NCBI GenBank assembly: GCA_019749805.1
Contig: JAIEPH010000028.1
Location: 1-64,000, forward strand
Reading direction: 5' to 3'
Length of the DNA stretch: 64,000 nucleotides
DNA from: Mycobacteriaceae bacterium
Lineage (GTDB): Bacteria > Actinomycetota > Actinomycetes > Mycobacteriales > Mycobacteriaceae
In this document: in pieces, positions 28,866 to 38,995 of the stretch
Position numbering within the stretch: the stretch's first letter is position 1
How the letters are laid out: each line of letters opens with the position of its first letter
Program-made: the position numbers and the translations under genes
Notes under the pieces: model-generated
The model's input: the letters and a program-made list of their open reading frames with translations, nothing else
The model's database searches: none
What the model was told of the DNA's origin: nothing

Positions 28866-30410
28866 ATGGCCAACGAAAAGGCCCACGAAACGATGAAGGG
28901 CTCGGGCGGCGTCACGTACAGCCAGGCCGGCGAGGGCTATTTCGAGAAGCGACAGCTGAAGCGGACAGCGGGCTTCTGGGGCCTATGGGGCATTGGTGTC
29001 GCCGCCGTCATTTCCGGCGACTTCTCAGGCTGGAACTTCGGCATCGGCGAGGCCGGGTGGGGCGGTCTGGCGATCGCATCGGTCGTGATCGTGATCATGT
29101 ACTTCGGGATGCTGTTCTCGATCGGCGAGATGTCGGCGGCCATGCCGCACACCGGTGGCGCCTACTCGTTTGCGCGTGCCGCAATGGGACCGTGGGGCGG
29201 CTTCGTCACCGGTTTCGCCGAGACCATCGAGTACGTCTTCACCACCGCGGTGATCGTGTACTTCTCTGCCAGCTACGCCGACGCCGTGACCACCGATCTC
29301 TTCGATCTGAGCCTGCCCGCGTGGGTGTGGTGGGTCATCCTCTACGCAATCTTCGTCGGCCTCAATTCATGGGGAGCGGAGATCTCGTTCAAGTTCGCGC
29401 TCGTCGTCGCGATCATCTCGATCGGCATTCTCGTGCTGTTCGGCATCCTGGCCGCCGTCAACGGCGCCGTCGACTTCAGCAAGCTGTTCGACATCCCGGC
29501 CGACCCCGAGGTGGCGGGCTCCTCGACGTTCCTGCCGTCCGGCTGGCTAGCGATCGTGTTCGCAATGCCTTTCGCAATGTGGTTCTTCCTCGGCATCGAA
29601 GAACTCCCCCTGGCGGCCGAGGAGGCTCACGAGCCCGCTCGCGACATCCCCAAGGCCGGCATCTGGGGTCTGGTGACGCTGATCGGCTGCGGTGCGATCG
29701 TGTTCTTCCTCAACCCGGCGGTGACGGGTTCAGCCGCACTGGGCGCCTCGGATGAGCCGCTGCTCGACGGGTTCCGAGCGTTCCTGCCGGAGAATCTGGC
29801 CGCTGTGCTGTCGGCGTTCGCGTTGATCGGTCTGCTGGCCAGTCTGCAGGGCATCATGTACGCCTACGGGCGCAACATGTACTCGCTGAGCCGGGCCGGT
29901 TACTATCCGAAGTCGTTGTCGCTCACCGGCTCTCGGCAGACGCCCTTTGTAGCTCTGGTGGCGGGCGCGGTGATCGGCTTCGTGGCCCTGCTGATCGTCA
30001 ACGCGAACGAGGGTGCCGGTGCGGTGGTTCTCAACATCGCGGTGTGGGGTGCCGTCCTCGCCTATGGCCTGCAGATGATCTCGTTCCTGATCCTGCGCCG
30101 GAAGTTCCCGAATGCCCGGCGACCGTGGGTCAGCCCGACGGGCAACACGGGTGCGCTCATCGCGCTGGTCATCGCTGCGGTGACGTTCGTCGGTGTGCTG
30201 GTCAATCCGACCTATCGACCTGCGGTCATCGCGATCGCGATTTTCTATGTGATCGGCCTGCTGGTGTTCGGATTCTACGGTCGTCATCGCCTCGTCCTCT
30301 CCCCTGAGGAGGAGTACGCGGTGACAGGAGGCCTGCACGGCTTCGACCCGGAGGCCGAGGGGCTCGGCGGCACCATCGAGGACGAGATCCTGAAGGGCCA
30401 TACCGACTGA
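28866..30410 (+). CDS. APC-family amino acid/ethanolamine permease (Eat-like)
   Basis: MANEKAHETMKGSGGVTYSQAGEGYFEKRQLKRTAGFWGLWGIGVAAVISGDFSGWNFGIGEAGWGGLAIASVVIVIMYFGMLFSIGEMSAAMPHTGGAYSFARAAMGPWGGF. Confidence 0.85.
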   Translation: MANEKAHETMKGSGGVTYSQAGEGYFEKRQLKRTAGFWGLWGIGVAAVISGDFSGWNFGIGEAGWGGLAIASVVIVIMYFGMLFSIGEMSAAMPHTGGAYSFARAAMGPWGGFVTGFAETIEYVFTTAVIVYFSASYADAVTTDLFDLSLPAWVWWVILYAIFVGLNSWGAEISFKFALVVAIISIGILVLFGILAAVNGAVDFSKLFDIPADPEVAGSSTFLPSGWLAIVFAMPFAMWFFLGIEELPLAAEEAHEPARDIPKAGIWGLVTLIGCGAIVFFLNPAVTGSAALGASDEPLLDGFRAFLPENLAAVLSAFALIGLLASLQGIMYAYGRNMYSLSRAGYYPKSLSLTGSRQTPFVALVAGAVIGFVALLIVNANEGAGAVVLNIAVWGAVLAYGLQMISFLILRRKFPNARRPWVSPTGNTGALIALVIAAVTFVGVLVNPTYRPAVIAIAIFYVIGLLVFGFYGRHRLVLSPEEEYAVTGGLHGFDPEAEGLGGTIEDEILKGHTD

Positions 30411-30578
30411 CCACGTGCGTCGACTCGAGGCATTCTTGTGACAATCGTCTCGATCGGCATCGCGGTCACCGAGTTTGACCATGCCCATCCTGGGTAATTA
30501 ACGGCCGCGCCGGTCGCCGACGCACGGCCGCAGTCAGCTCGATTGAGGTAGCGCCGATACAGAAGTAGGGTCGAACAG

Positions 30579-32381
30579 GTGTGTGGAGCCACCGGCGAGG
30601 TCCGCCTCGACGGACGTACCCCCGATAGCAGCGCCGTCACCGCCATGGCCGAGGCCATGACGCCGAGAGGACCTGACGCCGCAGGCGTGTGGTCGCAGGG
30701 CAGGGTCGCGCTCGGTCATCGTCGCCTGAAAATCATCGACCTGTCCGAGGCCGGCGCGCAGCCGATGGTCGACTCCGAGCTCGGGCTGGCCATTGCGTGG
30801 AATGGCTGCATCTACAACTACAAGCAGTTGCGCCGCGAGCTGAGCGAGCAGCACGGCTACCGGTTCTTCTCGCACAGCGACACCGAGGTGTTGCTCAAGG
30901 CCTACCACCACTGGGGCGACCGTTTCGTCGACCGCCTCTACGGCATGTTCGCGTTCGCGATCGTCGAACGCGACAGCGGACGGGTGCTGCTCGGCCGCGA
31001 TCGGCTGGGCATCAAGCCGCTGTATCTCACGGAGGACGCGTCGCGGATCCGGTTCGCGTCGTCACTGCCCGCACTGCTCGCCGGCGGCGGAGTCGACACC
31101 CGCATCGATCCGTTGGCGCTTCACCACTATCTGTCGTTCCACTCCGTCGTCCCGCCGCCGCGGACGATTCTGCGCGGCGTGAGCAAGGTGCCGCCCGCAA
31201 CGCTGGTCGCGATCGAGCCCGATGGCCGGCGCACGACCACCACGTACTGGGAACCCGACTTCACCCCGCACGCCGATCGCGCCGACTGGTCCGAACGTGA
31301 CTGGGAGGACGCGGTTCTGGAGTCGCTGCGCGTTGCGGTCGACCGCCGGCTGGTCGCCGACGTGCCCGTCGGCTGCCTGCTCTCCGGTGGGGTCGACTCC
31401 AGCCTGATCGTCGGACTGCTCGCCGAAGCGGGCCAGCATGGTCTGGCGACCTTCTCCATCGGGTTCGAGTCGGTGGGCGGCGTGGCGGGCGACGAGTTCA
31501 AGTACTCCGACATCATCGCCGAGCGCTTCGGCACGGACCATCATCAGATCCGCATCGGTACCGACCGGATGCTGCCCGCGCTCGCCGGCGCGATCGGCGC
31601 CATGAGCGAGCCGATGGTCAGCCACGATTGCGTCGCCTTCTATCTGCTGAGCCAAGAAGTGGCCAAGTACGTCAAGGTGGTCCAGTCCGGGCAGGGCGCC
31701 GACGAGGTGTTCGCCGGCTACCACTGGTATCCGCCGATGGCGGACGCCACATCGCTGGACAGTGCGGTGGCCAGCTATCGCGCCGCGTTCTTCGACCGTG
31801 ACCCCGCCGGCGTCGCCGCACTCGTCTCGACGGACTATCTCGTGGAAAGCGACCCCAGCGGGGAGTTCGTCACCGAGCACTTCGCGCACCGCGGCGCGGC
31901 CACCGGCATCGACCGCGCCCTTCGGCTCGACACCACCGTGATGCTGGTCGACGACCCGGTCAAGCGCGTCGACAACATGACGATGGCCTGGGGCCTCGAG
32001 GGCCGGGTGCCGTTCCTGGATCACGAGCTCGTCGAGTTGGCCGCCACCTGCCCACCCGCGCTGAAGATCGCACACGACGGCAAGGGCGTGCTCAAGCAGG
32101 CTGCCCGACGGGTGATCCCCGCCGAAGTCATCGACCGTCCCAAGGGTTACTTTCCGGTGCCGGCGCTGACCCATCTGGAGGGTCCGTACCTCGAGCTGGT
32201 GCGCGATGCGCTCTACGCTCCGGTCGCCAAGGAGCGCGGGCTGTTCCGTCCCGAGGCGGTCGACCACCTGATGGCCGACCCGAACGGTCGCCTGACCCCG
32301 CTGCGGGGCAACGAACTCTGGCAGCTCGGATTGCTGGAACTATGGTTGCAGCGACACGGGATCAACGGGACGGCGGCGTGA
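30579..32381 (+). CDS. Asparagine synthetase-like amidotransferase of the NAGGN pathway (AsnO/TIGR03104-type)
   Basis: Cys2 Ntn GATase MCGATGEVRLDGRTPDSSAVTAMAEAMTPRGPDAAGVWSQG; synthetase SGGVDSS; overlapping ATP-grasp/GNAT partner. Confidence 0.85.
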   Translation: MCGATGEVRLDGRTPDSSAVTAMAEAMTPRGPDAAGVWSQGRVALGHRRLKIIDLSEAGAQPMVDSELGLAIAWNGCIYNYKQLRRELSEQHGYRFFSHSDTEVLLKAYHHWGDRFVDRLYGMFAFAIVERDSGRVLLGRDRLGIKPLYLTEDASRIRFASSLPALLAGGGVDTRIDPLALHHYLSFHSVVPPPRTILRGVSKVPPATLVAIEPDGRRTTTTYWEPDFTPHADRADWSERDWEDAVLESLRVAVDRRLVADVPVGCLLSGGVDSSLIVGLLAEAGQHGLATFSIGFESVGGVAGDEFKYSDIIAERFGTDHHQIRIGTDRMLPALAGAIGAMSEPMVSHDCVAFYLLSQEVAKYVKVVQSGQGADEVFAGYHWYPPMADATSLDSAVASYRAAFFDRDPAGVAALVSTDYLVESDPSGEFVTEHFAHRGAATGIDRALRLDTTVMLVDDPVKRVDNMTMAWGLEGRVPFLDHELVELAATCPPALKIAHDGKGVLKQAARRVIPAEVIDRPKGYFPVPALTHLEGPYLELVRDALYAPVAKERGLFRPEAVDHLMADPNGRLTPLRGNELWQLGLLELWLQRHGINGTAA

Positions 32382-34174
32382 CCGCCGGAGCCGGGAGGCC
32401 GGCGACATCCAGCGCCGTGAACCCCGAAAGCACCGAAGCGATCACTCTCGGCCTGCACGACGCGTCGCCCCAGCACTTGGTCGACGCGATGGCCGACGAC
32501 GTGGCCGTCGAAATGGGCTGGGGCCGACTGATATTCGGGCAGACGTTCGCGGACCCGGCGAAGCTCGCCGAGGTGTTGCGGCAAGAGGGCCATGGTCGTC
32601 GCGACATCTGCATGTACGCCAGGGAGCCACACGTGCTCGTCGCGATGGCGCCCGCCGAGTTGTTCATCGACCCCAGTCACACCTATCGGCTGCGGTTCTC
32701 CGACGACGACCCGCAGCGCACGGCACCCACCGGGTTCACCGTCCGATCGCTGGAGCGTCCCGAGGAGGCCGAGGACATCAACCGGGTCTACATCCGCTGC
32801 GGAATGGTGCCCGCACCCGTTGAGGTGCTGTGGGACAACAGCGAAGACCGTGATGCGCTCGACTACCTGGTGGCGGTCCGCGACGACGACGGATCGTTGG
32901 TCGGCACCGTCACCGGGGTCGACCACAAGCGGCTGTTCGACGACCCGGAGAACGGTTCGAGCCTGTGGACGCTGGCCGTTGATCCGACCACCAGCCTGCC
33001 GGGTGTCGGCGCGGCACTCACCCGTGCGCTGGCCGCGCTGTACCGCGAGCGGGGTCGGGCCTACATGGACCTGTCGGTGGCGCACGACAACGAGGCCGCC
33101 ATCGGCCTGTACGAGAAGCTGGGTTTCGAGCGCGTTCCGGTCATGGCCGTCAAACGGAAGAACGCGATCAACGAACCGCTGTTCACCCATCCCCCGGAGA
33201 CCGTCGACGACCTGAACCCGTATGCGCGGATCATCGCCGACGAGGCGATGCGACGCGGGATCTTTGTCGAGGTCCTCGACGCGGGAGCAGGCGAGATGCG
33301 CCTGTCACATGGCGGTCGCAGCGTCATCACGCGGGAGTCGTTGTCGGAGTACACCTCCGCGGTGGCGATGGCACGCTGCGACGACAAGAGGCTAACCCGA
33401 CGTCTGGTGTCGGAGGCCGGGATCCAAGTGCCCAAGGGACGTCTGGCCACATTCGACGAACATGACCACACCTTCCTCGAGGAGGTCGGCGACGTCGTCG
33501 TCAAACCGACCCGCGGGGAGCAGGGCAAGGGCATCACCGTCGGCATCAACAGCACCGGGGAGTTGGACGCGGCCCTGGCACGGGCGCGGGAAGAGCACCC
33601 GAATGTGCTGATCGAGCAGCGCGCACCCGGCGACGATCTGCGGTTGGTGGTGATCGACGGCAAGGTGGTGGCCGCTGCATTGCGCAAGCCCGCCGAAATC
33701 GTCGGCACGGGCCACCACACGATTCGCGAACTCATCGAGGCGCAGAGCCGACGCCGCGCGGCCGCCACCGGCGGCGAATCGCGCATTCCGATCGACGACG
33801 TCACAGAGGCGACGGTTGCCGAGGCGGGCTTCTCGTTCGACGATGTGCTGCCCGAAGGACGCACCCTGCGCGTACGCCGCACGGCGAACCTGCATCAGGG
33901 CGGCACGATCCACGATGTGACGGCGAAGGTGAACCCGCATCTGAGCGAGGTCGCCGTGAAGGCCGCCGACGCGATCGGCATTCCCGTGACCGGCATCGAC
34001 CTGTTGGTTCCCGATGTCACCGCGTCCGACTACGTGTTCATCGAAGCCAACGAGCGTCCGGGGCTGGCCAACCACGAGCCCCAGCCCACCGCAAAGGCTT
34101 TCGTCGACTTCCTCTTCCCGGGCAGTCCCGCGTTGCCGCAGGCCTGGACACCCGACGAGGTGCCCACCACCTAG
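32378..34174 (+). CDS. N-acetylglutaminylglutamine synthetase: GNAT + ATP-grasp fusion (TIGR03103-type)
   Basis: GNAT LWTLAVDPTTSLPGVGAALTRALAALYRERG...GLYEKLGFERVPVMAVKRKNAINEPLF; ATP-grasp GDVVVKPTRGEQGKGITVGI; GTGA overlap with upstream gene. Confidence 0.87.
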   Translation: MTAGAGRPATSSAVNPESTEAITLGLHDASPQHLVDAMADDVAVEMGWGRLIFGQTFADPAKLAEVLRQEGHGRRDICMYAREPHVLVAMAPAELFIDPSHTYRLRFSDDDPQRTAPTGFTVRSLERPEEAEDINRVYIRCGMVPAPVEVLWDNSEDRDALDYLVAVRDDDGSLVGTVTGVDHKRLFDDPENGSSLWTLAVDPTTSLPGVGAALTRALAALYRERGRAYMDLSVAHDNEAAIGLYEKLGFERVPVMAVKRKNAINEPLFTHPPETVDDLNPYARIIADEAMRRGIFVEVLDAGAGEMRLSHGGRSVITRESLSEYTSAVAMARCDDKRLTRRLVSEAGIQVPKGRLATFDEHDHTFLEEVGDVVVKPTRGEQGKGITVGINSTGELDAALARAREEHPNVLIEQRAPGDDLRLVVIDGKVVAAALRKPAEIVGTGHHTIRELIEAQSRRRAAATGGESRIPIDDVTEATVAEAGFSFDDVLPEGRTLRVRRTANLHQGGTIHDVTAKVNPHLSEVAVKAADAIGIPVTGIDLLVPDVTASDYVFIEANERPGLANHEPQPTAKAFVDFLFPGSPALPQAWTPDEVPTT

Positions 34175-34176
34175 AC

Positions 34177-34740
34177 CTACCAGGTGCTCGTGCGCATCAC
34201 GATCTCGGCGGCAAGCTGCGCCGTGGACTCCTGGGCATTGCGCCTGCCGAGTAGGTCGACCATCCGGTAGTCGCCATACACGTAGCGCTGGCTGGCTTTG
34301 GCGACCGCTCGTGCGGCGGGCGTACTGACCAACGCGGTGGTGTTCATTTCCACCGGCGGGCAATGGTCGTCGCGGACCACACCGGAGGGGTCGGCGACGC
34401 GCGGGTGGCCGCGGTCGATCACCACCAGCCCGATGAACCGGTCCAACCGCGTCGCAGCGAGCTCCCATGCCAATTCCCCGCCGACGCGGTCACCGACCAA
34501 CAACGCCCACTTCACGTCGAGCGCATCGAGGACGTCGATCACCGTCTTGGCGGTCAGCCGCGGGTCCGGCGCGATGACCACAGTTCGCAGGGACGCGGTG
34601 TGCAGCCGTTGACATACCGGTTCGTACGCCGCAGGTGAATGGTGGGCGGCACCGAGGACCACAACGACGGACCCTTTTTCGGGGCCGGCCACGTCGACGG
34701 ACACGCCGAACCCGTCGACGGCGACTGTGGTGGGCGGCAT
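34177..34740 (-). CDS. Alpha/beta hydrolase fold protein
   Basis: GSVVVVLGAAHHSPAAYEPVCQRLHTASLRTVVIAPDPRLTAKTVIDVLDALDVKWALLVGDRVGGELAWELAA. Confidence 0.7.
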   Translation of the reverse strand: MPPTTVAVDGFGVSVDVAGPEKGSVVVVLGAAHHSPAAYEPVCQRLHTASLRTVVIAPDPRLTAKTVIDVLDALDVKWALLVGDRVGGELAWELAATRLDRFIGLVVIDRGHPRVADPSGVVRDDHCPPVEMNTTALVSTPAARAVAKASQRYVYGDYRMVDLLGRRNAQESTAQLAAEIVMRTSTW

Positions 34741-34802
34741 TTGGCCACGCTACAGGCGGTCACCTGAGAACGGGTCGTTTTCGCCTTGAGCAAACACGGT
34801 GC

Positions 34803-35465
34803 TCACGCAGATTGCGCGCGCTCGGCCTGCTTTGCCGTCGTCTCCAGAAACGTTTGCGGCAGCGAACCTTTGACGGGGATCGACGGGTTGGATGTCGGAA
34901 ACGCGACTCCGAACACCGCAGTGCTCCCGATGTTCTCGAACGAGAAGTAGACGCTCTCCGCTATGCCGCCCAGGCGCATGGTCTGCTCGTACACCAACGC
35001 GTCGGCGCGCTGGGTTTCCATTCTCGTGGTGGTCATCGGAATGCCCGGGGTCGACGGATCGAAGAAAGTCTCGAACTCGGCGCACCGATCGGCAACCGCA
35101 GCCAACCTATCGAGGTTCAGTCGCCACGTCAGCACCGTGATGACCATCCGCGCACCATCGAAGGCGACGAGGTACTCCGCTGCACTGCCCGGTCCGCGTT
35201 CGGCCGAGTCGGCGATCACCCGGGTCAGTCCGTCCGAGCAGCCTTCCGGACGGGAAATCATAGCGGGCGGCGCGCCGGCGCCGTCTGCCTGGCCGGGCTC
35301 GCGAGTGATGAGTTCGTACTGAACACCCTCAGGGAAGTCCGCGGGCGTGAGCAGCACCCTCTCGAGTCGGGCGCCGGGCCAGGTCGCGGTACCCGCAATC
35401 GGTTGGGCGCAGCCCCCCGCGACAAGTACCACGGCGAAGAGGACCAGCACATTGCGCCAGGTCAT
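34803..35465 (-). CDS. Lipoprotein, DUF5642-like
   Basis: [34 protein letters not shown] lipobox; mycobacterial lipoprotein-like sequence. Confidence 0.75.
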   Translation of the reverse strand: MTWRNVLVLFAVVLVAGGCAQPIAGTATWPGARLERVLLTPADFPEGVQYELITREPGQADGAGAPPAMISRPEGCSDGLTRVIADSAERGPGSAAEYLVAFDGARMVITVLTWRLNLDRLAAVADRCAEFETFFDPSTPGIPMTTTRMETQRADALVYEQTMRLGGIAESVYFSFENIGSTAVFGVAFPTSNPSIPVKGSLPQTFLETTAKQAERAQSA

Positions 35466-36949
35466 GGTGTCAGCCTAGTGACGATCGTGGGCAGTCTCGG
35501 CGGACCGTTTTGCAGCAAGGCGATCACGGCGTCGACGTCGATATGGCTGGTGATCAGGTCGGCCATCACGTCGAGTTGGGCGTCGCGGCGCGCGCGGACG
35601 TCGACGTCCCGGGCGACGACGAATTCGCTTCGCCCCGCGGCAGCCGCGACCTCGTTGAGCCATTGCCGTCTCACATCGTCGTTGTCGAGCAGACCGTGCC
35701 AATGGGTGCCGTATACGGAGCCGTTGCGAATCCCCACGCCCAGCCAGTCGTCTTCGGTTGAGCGGCTGAGGCGACCGTGGTGAATTTCGTAGCCGTGCAA
35801 CGGGGCTTCGTGGTGGCGCAACATCTTTTCAGGCGCGAACGCGATGTCGGCGTCGAGCAGCGCGAGCCCGTCGACGGTACCCGCGCCCGACTCCACGGTG
35901 TCGTCGATGCGACGGCAGAGCATCTGGAATCCGCCGCACACGCCCAGCACGGGCTTCCCGAGTCGGGTGTGCGCCTCGATGGCCTCGGCCAGGCCGCGCT
36001 CCCGTAACCAGGTCAGGTCGGCGACGGTGGCTTTGCTACCGGGGATGACGACAACGTCAACGTCTGCGAGGTCGGCGGGGTCGCCTGCCCAGCGCACCAG
36101 CACTCCGGGCTCGCAGGCCAGGGCCTCGACGTCGGTCGAGTTGGAGATGCGCGGCAGCCGGACGGCGGCGACTCGCAGCCAGTCCCGTCCGCGGGGGCGC
36201 TGCGGATCGCCGACCACGCGATGAGTGAGCACCGAGACGGAGTCCTCGGCGTCCAGCCACAGCCCCTCGCTGTACGGGATCACGCCATAGGTCGGTCGAC
36301 CGGTCAGCTCCTGCAGCTGTGTCAGGCCCGGCGCCAGCAGTGCGGGGTCGCCGCGGAACTTGTTGACGAGGAACCCGCAGATGAGTCGCTGATCGTCGGG
36401 TTCGAGCACGGCGACCGTGCCGTACAGATGGGCCAGCAGTCCGCCACGGTCGATGTCACCGACGACCACGACCGGCAGCTGCGCGGCACGGGCCAGCCCC
36501 ATGTTCGCGATGTCGGTCGCGCGCAGGTTGATCTCGGCGGGCGAGCCGGCACCTTCGACTATCACGACGTCGAATTCTGTTCTCAGAGATCGTAATTCGT
36601 CTGTAACAACGGTCGCCAGCTGTTCGCGGTGGGTGAAGTAATCCCCGGCGCCCACCGTGTCCACCGCTTTCCCGCGGACCACCAGTTGTGAGGTGCGGTC
36701 GCTGCCCGGTTTGAGCAGCACCGGGTTGAAGCGCACGCTCGGAGCCAAGCCCGCCGCGCGGGCCTGCACGGCCTGGGCCCGGCCGATCTCCCCGCCCTCG
36801 ACCGTAACCGCAGAATTGTTCGACATGTTCTGCGCCTTGAACGGCGCGACGCGAATCCCCTTGCGGGCCAAGAGGCGACACAGCCCGGCAACGACCATGG
36901 ACTTGCCGGCGTCTGAGGTGGTGCCGGCGACGAGCAGCGCTCCGCTCAT
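35462..36949 (-). CDS. cobQ: Cobyric acid synthase
   Basis: [65 protein letters not shown]. Confidence 0.96.
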   Translation of the reverse strand: MSGALLVAGTTSDAGKSMVVAGLCRLLARKGIRVAPFKAQNMSNNSAVTVEGGEIGRAQAVQARAAGLAPSVRFNPVLLKPGSDRTSQLVVRGKAVDTVGAGDYFTHREQLATVVTDELRSLRTEFDVVIVEGAGSPAEINLRATDIANMGLARAAQLPVVVVGDIDRGGLLAHLYGTVAVLEPDDQRLICGFLVNKFRGDPALLAPGLTQLQELTGRPTYGVIPYSEGLWLDAEDSVSVLTHRVVGDPQRPRGRDWLRVAAVRLPRISNSTDVEALACEPGVLVRWAGDPADLADVDVVVIPGSKATVADLTWLRERGLAEAIEAHTRLGKPVLGVCGGFQMLCRRIDDTVESGAGTVDGLALLDADIAFAPEKMLRHHEAPLHGYEIHHGRLSRSTEDDWLGVGIRNGSVYGTHWHGLLDNDDVRRQWLNEVAAAAGRSEFVVARDVDVRARRDAQLDVMADLITSHIDVDAVIALLQNGPPRLPTIVTRLTP

Positions 36950-37022
36950 GGCGCCGGGTGTGAACTCACTACGAAAATTCGGCCGGAAAGTCGCAGTGGT
37001 TTCACACTCGAGAAGTGTCCAT

Positions 37023-37880
37023 TCACAACTGGGTCAGGACCTCGGCGCCGTCCTCGGTGACCACCAGCGTGTGCTCGAACTGTGCGGTCCACTTCTTGTC
37101 CTTGGTCGCGACGGTCCAGTCGTCGTCCCAGATCTCGTAGTCCAACGCACCGAGGTTGATCATCGGCTCGATCGTGAACGTCATTCCGGGTTCGAGCACC
37201 GTCTGCACGGCGGGCTGGTCGTAGTGCAGCACCACCAGCCCGTTGTGGAATGTGGTGCCGATGCCGTGGCCGGTGAAGTCACGAACCACGTTGTAGCCGA
37301 ACCGGTTTGCGTACGACTCGATGACGCGGCCGACGACCGACAGGGCGCGTCCCGGCTTGACGGCCTTGATCGCGCGCATGGTGGCCTCGTGGGTGCGCTC
37401 GACGAGCAGCCGGTGCTCCTCGGACACGTCCCCCGCCAGGAAGGTGGCGTTGGTGTCGCCGTGCACACCGTCGATGAACGCGGTGACGTCGATGTTGACG
37501 ATGTCGCCGTCCTCGATCACGGTCGAGTCGGGGATGCCGTGGCAAATGATCTCGTTCAGTGAGGTGCAGCAGGACTTCGGGTAGCCCTTGTAGCCCAGCG
37601 TCGACGGGTAGGCGCCGTGGTCGATCATGTACTCGTGCGCAATGCGGTCGAGCTCGTCGGTGGTGACGCCCGGCGCGACGGCTTTACCCGCCTCGGCCAG
37701 CGCCGCGGCGGCGATGCGTCCGGCGACGCGCATCTTCTCGATCACCTCGGGGGTTTGCACCCACGGCTCGCTACCCTCCTGCGCGGTCGCCTTGCCCACG
37801 TATTCGGGGCGCACGATCGAGCGGGGCACCGGCAGCGTCGGTGACACCACGCCGGGACGAAGGGCGGTACGAACAGGCAT
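37023..37880 (-). CDS. map: Type I methionine aminopeptidase
   Basis: [72 protein letters not shown]. Confidence 0.96.
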   Translation of the reverse strand: MPVRTALRPGVVSPTLPVPRSIVRPEYVGKATAQEGSEPWVQTPEVIEKMRVAGRIAAAALAEAGKAVAPGVTTDELDRIAHEYMIDHGAYPSTLGYKGYPKSCCTSLNEIICHGIPDSTVIEDGDIVNIDVTAFIDGVHGDTNATFLAGDVSEEHRLLVERTHEATMRAIKAVKPGRALSVVGRVIESYANRFGYNVVRDFTGHGIGTTFHNGLVVLHYDQPAVQTVLEPGMTFTIEPMINLGALDYEIWDDDWTVATKDKKWTAQFEHTLVVTEDGAEVLTQL

Positions 37881-37921
37881 GACGCCAGGATAGTCGGCGG
37901 CGGCCGCTACATTCGACGGTC

Positions 37922-38368
37922 ATGACCATCGACGACGTAGACGGGCAGTTCGCCGCCCGATTCGCCGAACAGTTCGCCGAGACGTGGCGCACGCCCGATC
38001 TGGCCAAGCACGAGGCGCTGTGGAGCGAGGACATCGTGCTGACCCAGCCGATGATGGGCACCCTTCGCGGCAAGCAGGCCTGTCGCGAGGCGTTTCAGCG
38101 ACTGTTCGCCCTGATTCCCGACCTGCATGCCGACGTGCATCGCGTCGGGCATGGCGGTCACGAGGTGTTCATCGAGTTCACGCTCAGCGGCACATACGGC
38201 GGCAAGCCCATCGCCTGGGACGCCGTCGACCGGTTCACCTTCGCCGACGGCCTTGTCGCCGAACGGGTTTCCTTTTTCGACTCGACGCCGCTCATCGGCA
38301 AGCTCGTCGGCCGCCCGGCCGGGTGGGAGCGGCTGTTGCGCACCGGCACTCAGCTGTTCAAGCGGTGA
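37922..38368 (+). CDS. SnoaL/NTF2-like domain protein
   Basis: FAEQFAETWRTPDLAKHEALWSEDIVLTQPMMGTLRGKQACREAFQRLFALIPDLHADVHRVG. Confidence 0.8.
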   Translation: MTIDDVDGQFAARFAEQFAETWRTPDLAKHEALWSEDIVLTQPMMGTLRGKQACREAFQRLFALIPDLHADVHRVGHGGHEVFIEFTLSGTYGGKPIAWDAVDRFTFADGLVAERVSFFDSTPLIGKLVGRPAGWERLLRTGTQLFKR

Positions 38369-38976
38369 TCTGACTGGTCGACGCGTAGCGACGACAACGC
38401 CGACCGCACGCGGACAGGCAGCGATCCGCCGTGCAGCAGCCAGTCGTCCAGTGCGATCCGCACCGACGCCATGGCCAACGCACCGATGAGCCTCGGCCGC
38501 GGGTCGTCGTCGGTCAGATCACCGATACGCGGGGCCACCAAGTCCGCGATGACGGCCTCGTAGCGCAGGTAGATCTGCAGCGTCCACGCGCTGAGCGCGG
38601 GCGATGACCGGGTCAATGTGGCCAGGTCACGTACCTGGGCGCTGATCGCCTCGAAGCCGTCACCCAGGTCGCCGAACCCCGCGATCACCGCATCGCTCGC
38701 CGACAACCCCGCGGGCTGGTTGGCGATGACCGCGGTGATCGCATCCAGCCAGCGCGTCGTCATCCCCTCGGCGACGGCGTCCTCCTTCGAGCTGAAGTAC
38801 CGGAAGAACGTGGCGCGGCCGACCTCGGCCGCCGCCGCAATCTGCTCGACCGTCACCCCGGCCAGGCCGTTTTCGGCGACTCGCTGCGCCGCCGCCGTCG
38901 CGATGCGGGCCCGCGTGGCCCGCTTTCTGCGGACCGTCAGACTTTCACGCGAATTCTCTGGTGAGACGACGTCCAT
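38350..38976 (-). CDS. TetR-family transcriptional regulator
   Basis: TRARIATAAAQRVAENGLAGVTVEQIAAAAEVGRATFFRYFSSKEDAVAEG; ATG at 38976 chosen. Confidence 0.9.
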   Translation of the reverse strand: MDVVSPENSRESLTVRRKRATRARIATAAAQRVAENGLAGVTVEQIAAAAEVGRATFFRYFSSKEDAVAEGMTTRWLDAITAVIANQPAGLSASDAVIAGFGDLGDGFEAISAQVRDLATLTRSSPALSAWTLQIYLRYEAVIADLVAPRIGDLTDDDPRPRLIGALAMASVRIALDDWLLHGGSLPVRVRSALSSLRVDQSDHRLNS

Positions 38977-38978
38977 GA

Positions 38979-38993
38979 TGAGACTATGTCTCA
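38979..38993. promoter_or_regulatory. Perfect TGAGAC-TAT-GTCTCA dyad between divergent TetR and DUF1214 genes
   Basis: Direct reading of the 19-bp gap between the two start codons; additional half-site TGAGAC at 38962..38967. Confidence 0.7.
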
Positions 38994-38995
38994 CT

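Noticed and set aside
36950-37022. Possible cobalamin riboswitch before cobQ (minus strand contains AAACCACTGCGA, similar to part of a B12 box)
   Set aside because: The gap is only 73 bp, too short for a roughly 200-nt cobalamin aptamer, and the remaining conserved core is absent
38350-38368. Overlap of the SnoaL-like gene end and the TetR gene end as a possible fusion or frameshift
   Set aside because: Simple convergent 19-bp 3' overlap, common in compact genomes
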